Shown: in pieces, positions 8,695 through 19,489 of the stretch
Layout: every line of letters begins with the position of its first letter
Numbering within the stretch: position 1 is the stretch's first letter
Assembly: GCF_900174485.1 (NCBI RefSeq)
Contig: NZ_LT837803.1
Coordinates: forward strand, 1,565,305 to 1,629,304
DNA from: Sterolibacterium denitrificans
GTDB taxonomy: Bacteria; Pseudomonadota; Gammaproteobacteria; Burkholderiales; Rhodocyclaceae
Direction: 5' to 3'
DNA: 64,000 nt
Translations under genes and position numbers: made by a program
The notes under the pieces: generated by a model
Database searches by the model: none
Told to the model about the DNA's origin: nothing
What the model saw: the letters and a program-made list of their open reading frames with translations, nothing else

Positions 8695-9033
8695 ATGAAA
8701 TCCACATTCAACACCCTGCTTGGCGCCGCCGTCAGCGTCATTTTCATGGTCTCGTCCGCTCACGCTTTCGACGAAAACGCCGCCAGGGCGCTGGCCAAGA
8801 AGAACGACTGCTTCAAGTGCCACGCCGTCGACAAAACCAAGAGAGGCCCCTCGTACAAGAAGGTCGCCGAGAAATACAAGGGGCGTGCCGATGCGGAGGA
8901 AAAAATCGTCCTGCACATTACCACCGGCCCGAAAGTGAAGCTTGAAGACGGTTCCGAAGAAGACCACAAGATCATCGAAACCAAGGACAAGGCCGAAATG
9001 AAGAATCTGATCGACTGGATTCTTTCGCTTTAA
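8695..9033 (+). CDS. Small periplasmic c-type cytochrome
   Basis: A 112-residue class I-like monoheme cytochrome. Residues 1-24 form a signal peptide ending AHA; the heme motif CFKCH is at residues 39-43, followed by a Lys-rich fold and a C-terminal helix ending DWILSL as in c551/c552 proteins. The ATG at 8695 is chosen because AGGAAAG lies about ten bases upstream and the signal peptide begins there; an earlier in-frame start at 8659 would add twelve residues before it. The usual Met ligand in an MPP-type loop is absent. The only methionine after the heme is M102, inside the last helix; H91 in EEDHK is the best candidate for the sixth ligand. Likely a soluble electron carrier, possibly linked to the heme chemoreceptor before it. 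Confidence 0.88.
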   Translation: MKSTFNTLLGAAVSVIFMVSSAHAFDENAARALAKKNDCFKCHAVDKTKRGPSYKKVAEKYKGRADAEEKIVLHITTGPKVKLEDGSEEDHKIIETKDKAEMKNLIDWILSL

Positions 9034-9149
9034 GTACTAGGAGTACCAGCACCGACTGCAGCAGCAGACAACGGGGGCGTAGCCACCGGCCGTCGCTCCC
9101 AACCGAACACATAGGGTTGTGGGGATGATGAAGTCTCCGAGACACTTGC

Positions 9150-9184
9150 TGGCGCCGTCTTTGCCGCCGACGCGGACGGCGCCA
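9150..9184. repeat. 10-bp inverted repeat between convergent cytochrome and peroxidase genes
   Basis: TGGCGCCGTC at 9150-9159 and GACGGCGCCA at 9175-9184 are perfectly complementary around a 15-base loop. It lies in the 227-base space between two convergent genes, where a terminator is expected, but no T run follows on either strand. Nothing else was recognised in 9034-9260. Confidence 0.4.
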
Positions 9185-9260
9185 GGGAAACGCCCAAGGA
9201 TCTGATTCTGAAGTGAGCTTCCCTCGGTTTGTCTGCCAGTCCGCTGCTGCAGCATTGGCC

Positions 9261-9740
9261 TCAGAGCAGGGCTTCGATGGCTGCGGCGAGGTCTTCCGGT
9301 TTGGTGGCTGGGGCGTAGCGTTCGACGACGTTGCCGTTGCGGTCGATGAGGAACTTGGTGAAGTTCCACTTGATGCCTTCGGTATTGAACACGCCGGGCC
9401 TGGCGGCCTTCAGGTGCCGGTAGAGCGGATGGGCGTTGGGGCCATTCACGTCGATCTTGGCGAACATCGGAAAGGCGATGTTGAAGCGCGTCTCGCAGAA
9501 TTCGGCGATCTGTTGTTCGCTGCCGGGTTCCTGCGCGCCGAACTGGTTGCAGGGGAAGCCGAGCACGACGAAGCCGCGCTCGCGGTATTTTTCGTAGAGC
9601 GCTTCGAGGCCGTCGTATTGCGGCGTGAAGCCGCATTTGCTGGCGGTGTTCACCACCAGCACGACCTTGCCGGCATAGTCGGCAAGGTTGACGTCCCGGC
9701 CGTCGATGGCTTTGACGCTGATGTCGTGAAACTTTTCCAT
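9261..9740 (-). CDS. Glutathione peroxidase family protein (BtuE/GPx-like)
   Basis: A 159-residue thiol peroxidase of the GPx fold, cytoplasmic, reducing organic or hydrogen peroxides with glutathione or thioredoxin. The catalytic Cys is C36 in NTASKCGFTPQY; the partner residues are Q66 in FPCNQFG and W125 in KWNFTKF, giving the complete GPx triad with Cys instead of selenocysteine. The start at 9740 is preceded by AGGAGAG. A longer reading from 9815 would overlap the end of the RND pump gene and adds unconserved sequence. It is read in the same direction as the efflux genes upstream, 41 bases after the pump stop. Confidence 0.92.
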   Translation of the reverse strand: MEKFHDISVKAIDGRDVNLADYAGKVVLVVNTASKCGFTPQYDGLEALYEKYRERGFVVLGFPCNQFGAQEPGSEQQIAEFCETRFNIAFPMFAKIDVNGPNAHPLYRHLKAARPGVFNTEGIKWNFTKFLIDRNGNVVERYAPATKPEDLAAAIEALL

Positions 9741-9781
9741 GGCATCTCTCCTGGGCTGGACGATAGACCGGCGGGGCTGGA

Positions 9782-12700
9782 TTATTGCGGCTTGCTGAGG
9801 ATGCGCTTGAGCCAAGCTTCCAGGTCGTCGAGATAAGTGTAGATCACCGGTACGACGACCAGGGTCAGGATGGAGGAGGTGATCACGCCGCCCATGACCG
9901 TCTGCCCCATCGGCATGCGCAGTTCGGCGCCCTCGCTGGTACTGCCGAAGGCCAGCGGTAGCATGCCGAAGACCATTGCCATGGAGGTCATGATGATCGG
10001 ACGGAAGCGCACGCGCGCGGCTTCGATCAGCGCGGCTTCGCGCGGCATGCCCTCGGCGCGGGCGCGGATGGCGAAGTCGATGAGCAGGATGGCGTTCTTG
10101 GTGACCAGGCCCATCAGCAGGATGAAGCCGATGATCGAGAAGACGTTGAGCGTGCTGCCGAAGATCAGCAGCGAGAGCACCACGCCGATCAGCGTCAGCG
10201 GCAGCGAGGCCATGATGGAGAGTGGCTGGATGAAGCTGTTGAATTGCGCGGCGAGGATCATGTAGATGAACAGGATCGCCAGCATCAGCGCCTGTGAAGA
10301 ATAGTGGAAGGCTTCTTCCATGTCGCGCGTCGAGCCGCCGATCTTGTAGCGGTAGCCGGGCGGCCAGTCGAGCTTGTCGAGCGCAGCCTTGATTTCGCTG
10401 CTGATTTCGCCGACCGAGCGGCCGTGGGCGTTGGCGTTGAATTCGACTTCGCGCGTCAGGTCGCGTCGGTTGATTTGCTGCACGCCCGTGCTGCTGCTGA
10501 TGCGGGCGACCTGGCTGAGCGGCACCATCTTGGGCGAGCCGTCGGGATTGACGCGGGCGGTCTGCAGCATGATGCGTTCGAGATCGGCCGGTGAGACGCG
10601 GTCTTCCGGCGCCAGACGTACCTTGATGTCATAGTTCTGGTTGTCCGGCGCGAGCCAGCTGCCGGCTTCTTCGCCGGCGAGGAAAGGGCGCAGGGCCATG
10701 CCCAGTTGCGTTACGTCGATGCCGAGGTCGGCCGCGACATCGCGGCGGATATCGAGTCCGACGGTCGGCTTCGAGGGCTTGAGGCTGGTGTCGAGGTCGA
10801 CGATGCCGGGAATTTCGTCCAGCCGCTTCCGGGCATCGGCCGCAAGGCGGGTCAGTACCTGCATGTCCGGCCCCTGCAGGCTGAATACCAGTTGCTTGCC
10901 CTGCATCACCGGATTGACCGTGCCGACGTGGGTGACGGTGATGCCGGCGATTTGCTGCAGGCGTTCGCGGATCGGCTGGGTCAGCTCCGCCTGGCTGCGC
11001 GTGCGCTGTTTGCGCGGCGTCAGTTTGACGTACAGCGCGGCGCTGTTCTTGCCGTTGGCATTACCGGTGTTGATGGCCGTGTAGGTATATTCGACGTCGG
11101 GAAATTCGCGCAGCGCCGCATCGACCTGCTTGGCCTTGGTTTCGGTGAGTTCGAGCGAGGAGCCTTCCGGCGTGGTGAAATTGACCAGGGTTTCGGCGAA
11201 GTCGGCGTTGGGCAGCATTTCGGTGCCGACGTAGGGCAGCAGGAAAAAGCTGGCAACCATCGAGCCGATGGCGAGGATCAGGGTATTCACGCGATGGCGC
11301 AGCGACCAGCCCAGCATCGAGCCGTAGGTGTGGGTGGTCCATTCCATGCGCCGCTCGAACCAGCGCATCGGCCTGGCCAGCAGCAGCATCAGGCGATCGA
11401 GGATGTTCGGACGCTTGATTTCTTCCGGCTTGGGATCGTCCCAGACGGATGAAAGCATCGGGTCGAGCGTGAAGGCGACGAACATGGAAATCAGCACGGC
11501 GGCAACGACGGTCAGGCCGAACTGATGGAAGAAGCGGCCGATGATGCCGCCCATGAAGCCGATCGGCGCGAACACGGCAACGATGGTCATGGTGGTGGCA
11601 AACACGGCCATGCCGATTTCGTCGGTGCCGTCGAGCGATGCCTTGTGGTGGTCGGCGCCCAGATCGACGTGGCGGACGATGTTTTCACGCACCACGATGG
11701 CATCGTCGATCAGCAGGCCGACGCACAGCGACAACGCCACCAGCGTCAACATGTTGACGGTGAAGCCGAACATGTAGATGAACATGAAAGTGCCGATCAT
11801 CGAGATCGGCAATGTCAGGCCGGTGATTACCGTGCTGCGCCAGGAGTTCAGGAACAGGAAGACGATCAGCACCGTCAGTATGGCGCCTTCGAGCATGGTC
11901 ATTTCGACATCGCTGACGCTCGCGCGGATGGCCAGCGCGGCATCCTTGGCCACGGTCAGTTGCACGTCGGGCGGCAGGTCGGCCTTCAATTCTTCGACAT
12001 TGCGCTGGATGTCGTTGATGACCTCGATGGTGTTCGTTCCCTGCGCCTTGAGGACGTCGAGCGCCAGCGTGCGTTTGCCATCGATCAGCGCCAGACTGTC
12101 CTGCTCCTCGGCGCCATCGACGACGCTGGCCACCTGATGCAGATAGACCGGCTGGCCGCCGCGCCGGCCGACGACGACGTGGTTGAAGCTGTCGATGCTG
12201 GTCAGCTTGCCCTTGATCTGTACCGTGCGCTCCTGGTTCTCTGAACGCAGCGCGCCGGTCGGCACTTCCTGATTGGCGCTGCGCACGGCATTCAGCACCT
12301 GATCGGCGCTCAGCTCATAGGCTTCGAGCGCGGCCGGCTTGAGGTAGACGTGTATCTCGCGCATGACGCCGCCAATCAGGTTGACGGCGCCGACGCCATG
12401 CACGTTCTCGATGCGTTTCTTGATGACCTGGTCGGCCAGAGTGGTCAGCTCACGCAGGCTGCGCTTGTCGCCGAGCGAGGTGATGGCGTAGGAAATCACC
12501 GGCCGGTCGGCCGGGTCGAAGCGCGAAATCTTCGGCTCCTTTACCTCGCGGCGCAATTTGGCGCGGATGCCGGAAACTTTCTCGCGCACGTCCTGGGCGG
12601 CCTGCGCCGGATCGACCGTCAGCTCGAACTCGATGATGATGACCGAGTAGCCTTCATACGAGCGTGAGTGGATCTGCTTGACGCCGTTGATGGTGTTGAC

Positions 12701-12910
12701 GGTTTCCTCGATCTTGCGGGTGACGTCGTTTTCCACCGACTCGGGGGCGGCTCCCGGGTATTCGGTGTTGACCACGACCACCGGGATTTCGACGTCGGGA
12801 AACTGGTCGACGGGTACGCGGCTGTAGGAGAACACGCCCATGACCACCAGCGCGAACATCAGCATGGCCGCCATGACCGGATTGCGGATGCTGACGCGGG
12901 TGAGCCACAT
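9782..12910 (-). CDS. RND multidrug efflux pump, inner-membrane transporter (HAE1/AcrB-like)
   Basis: A 1,042-residue proton-driven RND transporter of usual family length. It starts with TM1 right after the N-terminus (VSIRNPVMAAMLMFAL) followed by a large periplasmic loop with the FPDVEIP motif. The repeat of six-TM halves is clear: TM4 has the LLIDDAIVV acidic pair needed for proton relay and TM10 the TKNAILLIDFA lysine. It forms a tripartite pump with the lipoprotein adaptor gene that ends two bases upstream. No outer-membrane channel gene is adjacent, so a shared TolC-like channel is inferred. Substrates cannot be told from sequence. Confidence 0.95.
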   Translation of the reverse strand: MWLTRVSIRNPVMAAMLMFALVVMGVFSYSRVPVDQFPDVEIPVVVVNTEYPGAAPESVENDVTRKIEETVNTINGVKQIHSRSYEGYSVIIIEFELTVDPAQAAQDVREKVSGIRAKLRREVKEPKISRFDPADRPVISYAITSLGDKRSLRELTTLADQVIKKRIENVHGVGAVNLIGGVMREIHVYLKPAALEAYELSADQVLNAVRSANQEVPTGALRSENQERTVQIKGKLTSIDSFNHVVVGRRGGQPVYLHQVASVVDGAEEQDSLALIDGKRTLALDVLKAQGTNTIEVINDIQRNVEELKADLPPDVQLTVAKDAALAIRASVSDVEMTMLEGAILTVLIVFLFLNSWRSTVITGLTLPISMIGTFMFIYMFGFTVNMLTLVALSLCVGLLIDDAIVVRENIVRHVDLGADHHKASLDGTDEIGMAVFATTMTIVAVFAPIGFMGGIIGRFFHQFGLTVVAAVLISMFVAFTLDPMLSSVWDDPKPEEIKRPNILDRLMLLLARPMRWFERRMEWTTHTYGSMLGWSLRHRVNTLILAIGSMVASFFLLPYVGTEMLPNADFAETLVNFTTPEGSSLELTETKAKQVDAALREFPDVEYTYTAINTGNANGKNSAALYVKLTPRKQRTRSQAELTQPIRERLQQIAGITVTHVGTVNPVMQGKQLVFSLQGPDMQVLTRLAADARKRLDEIPGIVDLDTSLKPSKPTVGLDIRRDVAADLGIDVTQLGMALRPFLAGEEAGSWLAPDNQNYDIKVRLAPEDRVSPADLERIMLQTARVNPDGSPKMVPLSQVARISSSTGVQQINRRDLTREVEFNANAHGRSVGEISSEIKAALDKLDWPPGYRYKIGGSTRDMEEAFHYSSQALMLAILFIYMILAAQFNSFIQPLSIMASLPLTLIGVVLSLLIFGSTLNVFSIIGFILLMGLVTKNAILLIDFAIRARAEGMPREAALIEAARVRFRPIIMTSMAMVFGMLPLAFGSTSEGAELRMPMGQTVMGGVITSSILTLVVVPVIYTYLDDLEAWLKRILSKPQ

Positions 12911-12912
12911 GC

Positions 12913-14151
12913 TCAGCGTCCTGCCGGGGTGGAGGCGGTGCCGGTATCGTGGGTTGCCGGCGCGTTTGCGCCACTGGTCGAAACGACCCTGATCCCGGCG
13001 CCTTCCTTCAAGGGGCCGAGGTTGGCGGCAACGATGCGGGTGCCGGCATTCAGCCCGTCAAGGATTTCGGCAAGTCCGGCGGCTTCGCTGCGCATGCCGA
13101 TTTTTACCGGCGTGCGGCGGATCCGGCCGTCGATCACGGCGTAGACGAAGTCGACGCCGGCGGCGCTGTGCAGGGCGGTCAGCGGCACCAGGGCGGCGGC
13201 CGTGCTGCCGCCCAGACTCAAGGTTCCCGCAGCGAACAGGCCGGCCCTGATGGCGGCATCCGGATTGGGGATTTCGATGTAAATGGTGACGGCTCGACTG
13301 CCCGGTTGCGCCTGGGCGCCGATGCGCGAGACGCGTCCCTTGAACTGCCTGTCGGCATAGCCTTCGACGCTGGCCGTGAAGGGCTGTCCGATGGCGACGC
13401 GCGCCACTTCGTTGGCGGCTACCTGTGCTTCGAGTTCGAGGCGGGAAAGGTCGACGATGGTAAACAGCTTGCCATCCGGCGAAACCTTGTCGCCGCGCTG
13501 CACGGCACGCTCGGCGATCCAGCCGCTGATCGGCGCGTGCACCACGGTGTCCTGCAAGGCTTTTTCCGCCAGCGTCAGTTGCGCTTGCAGTGACTGCACC
13601 TGGGCGCTGGCGATGCTGGCAGCCGATTTGGCATTGTCGTAGGCAAGCTCGGAGAGGAAGTTTTTCTGCCGCAATTCCTCGTTCTTGCGGCGCGTCGATT
13701 CGGCGAGTGCCGCCTGGGCGCGGCCGGCTTCCAGGGCGGCTTGGCGGTCATCGAGGCGGGCCCGGTATTCGAGATCGTCGATGCGCGCGAGCTCCTGGCC
13801 GGCGCCGATGCGCTCGCCTTCGCGCACCGCGACGGAAAGGATTTCTCCGGCAACCTTGGCTCTCACCACGGTTTCCTGCCGGGCATGCAGGGTGCCGTTG
13901 GCGCGCAGGGTTTGCTCGATTTCCCCGGCCTGGACGGTGAGCAGATCGCTTTCGGCCAGTTCGATGAGTGTCTCGGCCGGCGCTGCCGCGGTGCCCGATG
14001 TGTTCGTTGCGTTCGTCGCCTGCGTGGGGGCGGCCTTGCCGGCCGAATCACCAGCGTCCCCTGAGCCACAGGCGGCAAGCAGAAGCGCACAGCTCAGGCA
14101 GGCAAGCGCTGCCGCAAACCGGGCAGTATTCCGGGGCGGGGTGGTCGTCAT
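12913..14151 (-). CDS. RND efflux periplasmic adaptor lipoprotein (membrane fusion protein)
   Basis: A 412-residue adaptor. The signal peptide ends in the lipobox LLAAC, with C28 as the lipidated cysteine, so the protein is anchored in the inner membrane facing the periplasm. Then come a lipoyl-like half (VRAKVAGEILSV), an alpha-hairpin rich in Ala/Gln (about residues 130-195), the second lipoyl half (VVHAPISGWIAERAV) and a beta-barrel domain. The gene ends two bases before the pump start, which suggests translational coupling. The Thr/Ala/Pro-rich segment after the lipid anchor and the C-terminal Thr/Ala-rich tail look like flexible linkers. Confidence 0.94.
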   Translation of the reverse strand: MTTTPPRNTARFAAALACLSCALLLAACGSGDAGDSAGKAAPTQATNATNTSGTAAAPAETLIELAESDLLTVQAGEIEQTLRANGTLHARQETVVRAKVAGEILSVAVREGERIGAGQELARIDDLEYRARLDDRQAALEAGRAQAALAESTRRKNEELRQKNFLSELAYDNAKSAASIASAQVQSLQAQLTLAEKALQDTVVHAPISGWIAERAVQRGDKVSPDGKLFTIVDLSRLELEAQVAANEVARVAIGQPFTASVEGYADRQFKGRVSRIGAQAQPGSRAVTIYIEIPNPDAAIRAGLFAAGTLSLGGSTAAALVPLTALHSAAGVDFVYAVIDGRIRRTPVKIGMRSEAAGLAEILDGLNAGTRIVAANLGPLKEGAGIRVVSTSGANAPATHDTGTASTPAGR

Positions 14152-14234
14152 CAGCGGGTGGGTTGGGTGGCTTGTGGGAGTGTTTTCGTTATATTTTTTT
14201 GCGACAAGCGGCTGATTCTAATGCAAGACGGATG

Positions 14235-14270
14235 TGGCCGCCCTCATGCGCAGGGCAGGCAGGGCGGCCA
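14235..14270 (-). terminator. Hairpin downstream of panD
   Basis: TGGCCGCCCT (14235-14244) pairs exactly with AGGGCGGCCA (14261-14270) around a 16-base loop. It begins seven bases after the panD stop in the direction of transcription. It lacks a T run, so it is a weak or Rho-assisted terminator at best. Confidence 0.35.
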
Positions 14271-14276
14271 GCCGGT

Positions 14277-14657
14277 TCAGGCGGCTTGTACGGGAATCTT
14301 GCTGCTTTGCTTCATGATGCGGTTGCGGGCATCGACATACACCAGATCGGGCTGGAAGCTGGACAGTTCGACTTCGTTGTAGCTGGCATAGGTGGCGATG
14401 ATCAGCAGATCGCCGGCCGCGGCCTTGCGCGCAGCGGCGCCATTCACGGAGATGATGCCGCTGCCGCGTTCGGCGACGATGGCGTAGGTGCTGAAGCGTT
14501 CGCCATTGGTCACGTTGTAGATTTCGATCTGCTGGTATTCGCGGATGTCGGCAGCATCGAGCAGCGTCTGATCGATGGCGCAGGAGCCTTCATAGTGCAG
14601 TTCGGAGTGCGTCACCGTCACGCGGTGCAGCTTGGATTTGAGCATGGTGCGTTGCAT
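14277..14657 (-). CDS. panD: Aspartate 1-decarboxylase
   Basis: Makes beta-alanine from aspartate for pantothenate synthesis. The 126-residue length equals that of E. coli PanD. The self-cleavage site is visible as YEGSCAID with Gly24-Ser25, the serine becoming the pyruvoyl group. The start at 14657 gives [13 protein letters not shown], matching the known N-terminus; an upstream in-frame ATG would add seven residues. It follows panB and panC in the same direction, 101 bases after panC. Confidence 0.96.
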   Translation of the reverse strand: MQRTMLKSKLHRVTVTHSELHYEGSCAIDQTLLDAADIREYQQIEIYNVTNGERFSTYAIVAERGSGIISVNGAAARKAAAGDLLIIATYASYNEVELSSFQPDLVYVDARNRIMKQSSKIPVQAA

Positions 14658-14758
14658 GGCGCCGGGTTCCTTTCTCATGCAAAGGGAGTACGGTCAATCT
14701 TCCATTACCTTCCATTTCCCGCTTCTGGCGACTGCCGGCATGAGCGCATCGCAGTGGC

Positions 14759-16404
<1,646 letters not shown>

Positions 16405-16477
16405 GGGGCGGAATCCTTTTGACGGCCGGCGTTGCGTATTGGATTGGACGTGGCGTGCGTCGACCAAGGGAAGGCGA

Positions 16478-16834
16478 TCAGCGAAAGATGAAATATACCG
16501 CAGCAAGAATGCACAGCGCGGCCCACAGGTAATCGAGCTTGAGCGGCTGCTGCATGTAGAAGAGCACGAAGGGAACGAATACCGCCAGGGTGATGGCTTC
16601 CTGGAGTATTTTCAGTTGCGCCAGATCCAGTTCCTGATGGCCGATGCGATTGGCCGGTACCTGCAAGAGGTATTCGAACAGCGCAATGCCCCAGGAGACC
16701 AGCGCGGCGATCCACCATGGCTTGCCGTTGAGATTCTTCAGATGCGCGTACCAGGCGAAAGTCATGAAGACATTCGAGGCGGCGAGCAGCAGCGCCGTTT
16801 GCAGCACGATGGGAAGATGCGGCAGCGGCGGCAT
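16478..16834 (-). CDS. DUF486/DMT-like small membrane protein
   Basis: A 118-residue protein with four predicted membrane helices (starting near residues 8, 38, 75 and 97). The sequence FNxxxA-like segment is seen as [17 protein letters not shown] and the end as AAVYFIFR, as in the DUF486 family related to drug/metabolite transporters. Function is unknown. It follows folK by one base and precedes panB, so it is probably cotranscribed with them. Confidence 0.85.
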   Translation of the reverse strand: MPPLPHLPIVLQTALLLAASNVFMTFAWYAHLKNLNGKPWWIAALVSWGIALFEYLLQVPANRIGHQELDLAQLKILQEAITLAVFVPFVLFYMQQPLKLDYLWAALCILAAVYFIFR

Positions 16835-16835
16835 G

Positions 16836-17369
16836 TCAGCAGGGCAGGTTCAGTTTTTCGATGGTCTGGTCGCGGCAGGCTGCCAGCAGCGTCGTTGCCG
16901 CGCCATGGCCGGGAATCATGCAATCCGGCGCGATTTCAAGCAGCGGCGCGAGCACGAAGGCGCGCTGGTGCATGCGCGGATGCGGCAGCATCAACTGCGG
17001 CGTGTGCAAGCGTTCCTCGCCGTACAGCAGCAGATCGAGATCCAGCGTGCGCGCGGCGTTGGGCACGCTGCGCTGGCGGCCGAAGCGCTCTTCGATGGCG
17101 AAGAGCGCGGCAAGGAGCGCTTGCGGCGGCAGCAGCCTGCGGTCGGGAATGTCCAGGCAGGCAACGGCATTGATGAAATCCGGCTGCTGCTTGAGGCCGA
17201 CCGGCGCCGTGCGATACAGCGAGGAGCGCGCTCTCAGGCGTGCTGCCGGCAGGCCGGCGAGTTCGGTCAGCGCCGCCTTGAGCGTGTCGATGGGGCGGCC
17301 AAGATTCGCGCCGAGCGCGACGTAGGCAATGCAGCCTGTCGCCGCATTGCCGGGATCGGCGGTTGTCAC
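16836..17369 (-). CDS. folK: 2-amino-4-hydroxy-6-hydroxymethyldihydropteridine pyrophosphokinase
   Basis: Transfers pyrophosphate from ATP to the pterin in folate synthesis. About 177 residues. Motifs: YVALGANLG near the N-terminus, FINAVACLD, RTLDLDLLLYG with the magnesium-binding Asp pair, and PHPRMHQRAFVLAPL. The GTG at 17369 is preferred: it overlaps the pcnB stop as GTGA, while longer readings run antisense-like Arg-rich sequence through pcnB. The overlap suggests translational coupling with pcnB, an order common in proteobacteria. Confidence 0.92.
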   Translation of the reverse strand: MTTADPGNAATGCIAYVALGANLGRPIDTLKAALTELAGLPAARLRARSSLYRTAPVGLKQQPDFINAVACLDIPDRRLLPPQALLAALFAIEERFGRQRSVPNAARTLDLDLLLYGEERLHTPQLMLPHPRMHQRAFVLAPLLEIAPDCMIPGHGAATTLLAACRDQTIEKLNLPC

Positions 17370-18742
17370 TCGGGCGACTCCGTACCGCCGTTGGTGTCGT
17401 TCGCGCCGTCTGAACGGCTGCGGCTGCGGCCGCGGCTGCGCCGCCGGCGTTTTTTCGTGCTGCCGTCGGGCATCAGCATGCTTAGACGCTGCCCGGTATC
17501 GACTTCCTGGAAGCGCGTCCACCAGTCGGCCAGTTCCATCGGCACTTCGCCGCTTTGCGCGCGCAGCAGGAGAAAATCGTAGCCGGCGCGAAAGCGCGGC
17601 TGTTCGATCAGACGCAGCGGCGTCTTGCCGCTGCGCTTGTCGAAGCGCGGTTGCAGGGCCCAGATTTCCTTGATGTCGCCACTGATGCGGCGGGTGATGG
17701 CAAGTTTGTCGGCTTGCTGTTCCAGCACGCCGTCCATCGCCGCGTAGAGCGCGGGAATCGGTACTTCACCGCGCGCCTTGCGCTGTTCCCAGTCGGCCAG
17801 CACTTCGTGCCAGAGCAGGGTGGCGAAAAGAAAGCCGGGCGAGGTCGGTTTGCCCTGGCGGATGCGCTGGTCGGTATTTTCCAGGGCCAGGATGACGAAC
17901 TTCTCACCGCGCGGCTGCTCGAGAATGACGTCGAGCAAGGGCAGCAGGCCGTGGTGGAGTCCTTCTGCACGCAGGCGCCGCAGGCATTCGAAGGCATGGC
18001 CGGAAAACAGCAGCTTGAGCATTTCGTCGAAGACGCGCGCGGCCGGCACGTTTTCCATCAGGCTGGCCATCTCGCGGATCGGCTGGCGCGCCGCCGGGTC
18101 GATGCTCAATCCCAGCTTGGCCGACAGGCGCACGGCGCGCAGCATGCGTACCGGATCTTCGCGGTAGCGCGTGCGCGGATCGCCGATGATGCGCAGGGTT
18201 TTTTGCTGGATGTCGGCCACGCCATGGTGGTAGTCCAGCACGGTTTCACTGGCCGGATCGTAATACAGGGCATTGATCGTGAAGTCCCGCCGGGCGGCAT
18301 CCTCGGCCTGGCTGCCCCAGGCGTTGTCGCGCAGCACGCGGCCGTGTTCGTCCTTTTGCGTGTCGGCATCGTGGGTTGCGCGGAAGGTGGAGACTTCCAG
18401 GGTTTCGCCGCCCTGCATCACATGGACGATCTGGAAGCGCCGGCCGATGATGCGCGAGCGGCGGAACAGGGCGCGCACTTGCTCGGGCGTGGCATCGGTG
18501 GCGATGTCGAAGTCCTTGGGATTGAGGCCGGCAATCAGGTCGCGCACTGCACCACCGACCACATAGGCCGCGAAGCCGGCGCGTTGCAGGGTGTCGCAGG
18601 TGCGTAGGGCGCCCGGCGAAATGCCGTCGCGGCGGATGCCGTGACGCTGCTGCGGAATGACCGCCGGCGCGTTTCGGGATTGGAGCGTAGGGTTGGGGCG
18701 CCAGAATGCCTTGGCGGCGCGATGCAACAGCTTGCGGATCAT
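17366..18742 (-). CDS. pcnB: Poly(A) polymerase I
   Basis: Adds poly(A) tails to RNA 3' ends to promote decay. 458 residues. The class II nucleotidyltransferase head has VVGGAVRDLIAGLNPKDFDI near residue 60 with the catalytic DFD pair; the RNA-binding region contains FTINALYYDP, RYREDPVRMLRAVR and the helical C-terminal domain. It ends with the basic tail KKRRRRSRGRSRSRS, typical of PcnB as opposed to CCA-adding enzymes. The stop overlaps the folK start. Confidence 0.94.
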   Translation of the reverse strand: MIRKLLHRAAKAFWRPNPTLQSRNAPAVIPQQRHGIRRDGISPGALRTCDTLQRAGFAAYVVGGAVRDLIAGLNPKDFDIATDATPEQVRALFRRSRIIGRRFQIVHVMQGGETLEVSTFRATHDADTQKDEHGRVLRDNAWGSQAEDAARRDFTINALYYDPASETVLDYHHGVADIQQKTLRIIGDPRTRYREDPVRMLRAVRLSAKLGLSIDPAARQPIREMASLMENVPAARVFDEMLKLLFSGHAFECLRRLRAEGLHHGLLPLLDVILEQPRGEKFVILALENTDQRIRQGKPTSPGFLFATLLWHEVLADWEQRKARGEVPIPALYAAMDGVLEQQADKLAITRRISGDIKEIWALQPRFDKRSGKTPLRLIEQPRFRAGYDFLLLRAQSGEVPMELADWWTRFQEVDTGQRLSMLMPDGSTKKRRRRSRGRSRSRSDGANDTNGGTESPE

Positions 18743-18820
18743 GGGCGATGATTTGGAATGGGCCGGCCCGAACGGCGGGCGGGAAGGGCAGCAATGATAC
18801 AGGAAGCCGAAGCTGCAATC

Positions 18821-19489
18821 TCAGCGCAGGCTGATGATTGGCCAACCCTGCTGCCCTGCGTGCGCTTCCAGGGTCGCGTCGGGGTCGACGGCGACGGGAT
18901 GGCTGACCAGCGACAGCAAGGGCAGATCGTTGTGCGAGTCGCTGTAGAAGTAGCTTTGCGGAAAGCTGCCCCACCAGGTGCCGATGGATTCCAGCCAGGC
19001 TTCGACGCGATCGATCTTGCCCGCGCGGAAGGCCGGCAGGCCGGTCGGCTTGCCGGTATGGCGGCCGCTGCGGCAGTCCTGGGCGGGGATGGTGGCGATC
19101 AGATGGGAAATGCCGAATTCGCGGGCGATGGGGCCGGTGACGAAGCTGTTGGTCGCGGTGACGATGGCCAGCAGATCGCCGGCCGCGCGGTGGCGTTCCA
19201 CCAGGTCACGGGCCTGCCGGGTGATGTTCGGGCGGATGCGGCGCGTCATGAATTCCGCATGCCAGGCGTCCAGTTGCCGGCGGTCGTGACGCGACAGCGG
19301 CTGCAACTGGAAGTCGAGGAAAGCGTCGATGTCCAGCGTGCCTGCCTGGTATTGCGCGTAAAACTCGATGTTCTTGGCTTCCTGCACTTCGCGGTCGAGC
19401 ACGCCTTGTCCGATGAGGAATTGCGCCCATTCGAAATCGCTGTCGGTGGCCAGCAGGGTGTTGTCGAGGTCAAACAGCGCCAGGTTCAT
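18821..19489 (-). CDS. HAD-IB family phosphatase (SerB-like)
   Basis: A 222-residue HAD-superfamily hydrolase. Motif I is LFDLDNTLL at residues 5-13 with nucleophile D7; motif II is VTATN near residue 110; motif III/IV is YSDSHNDLPLL near residue 182. The all-helical cap after motif I marks subfamily IB, which includes phosphoserine and histidinol phosphate phosphatases; the exact substrate is not determined. Its start overlaps the end of hda by 20 bases, so the two are probably cotranslated. Confidence 0.88.
   Translation of the reverse strand: MNLALFDLDNTLLATDSDFEWAQFLIGQGVLDREVQEAKNIEFYAQYQAGTLDIDAFLDFQLQPLSRHDRRQLDAWHAEFMTRRIRPNITRQARDLVERHRAAGDLLAIVTATNSFVTGPIAREFGISHLIATIPAQDCRSGRHTGKPTGLPAFRAGKIDRVEAWLESIGTWWGSFPQSYFYSDSHNDLPLLSLVSHPVAVDPDATLEAHAGQQGWPIISLR

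Noticed and set aside
9037-9260. Cys-rich continuation of a minus-strand frame from the peroxidase gene
   Set aside because: It is an out-of-frame reading of the peroxidase gene that runs on into noncoding DNA; no start or family features.
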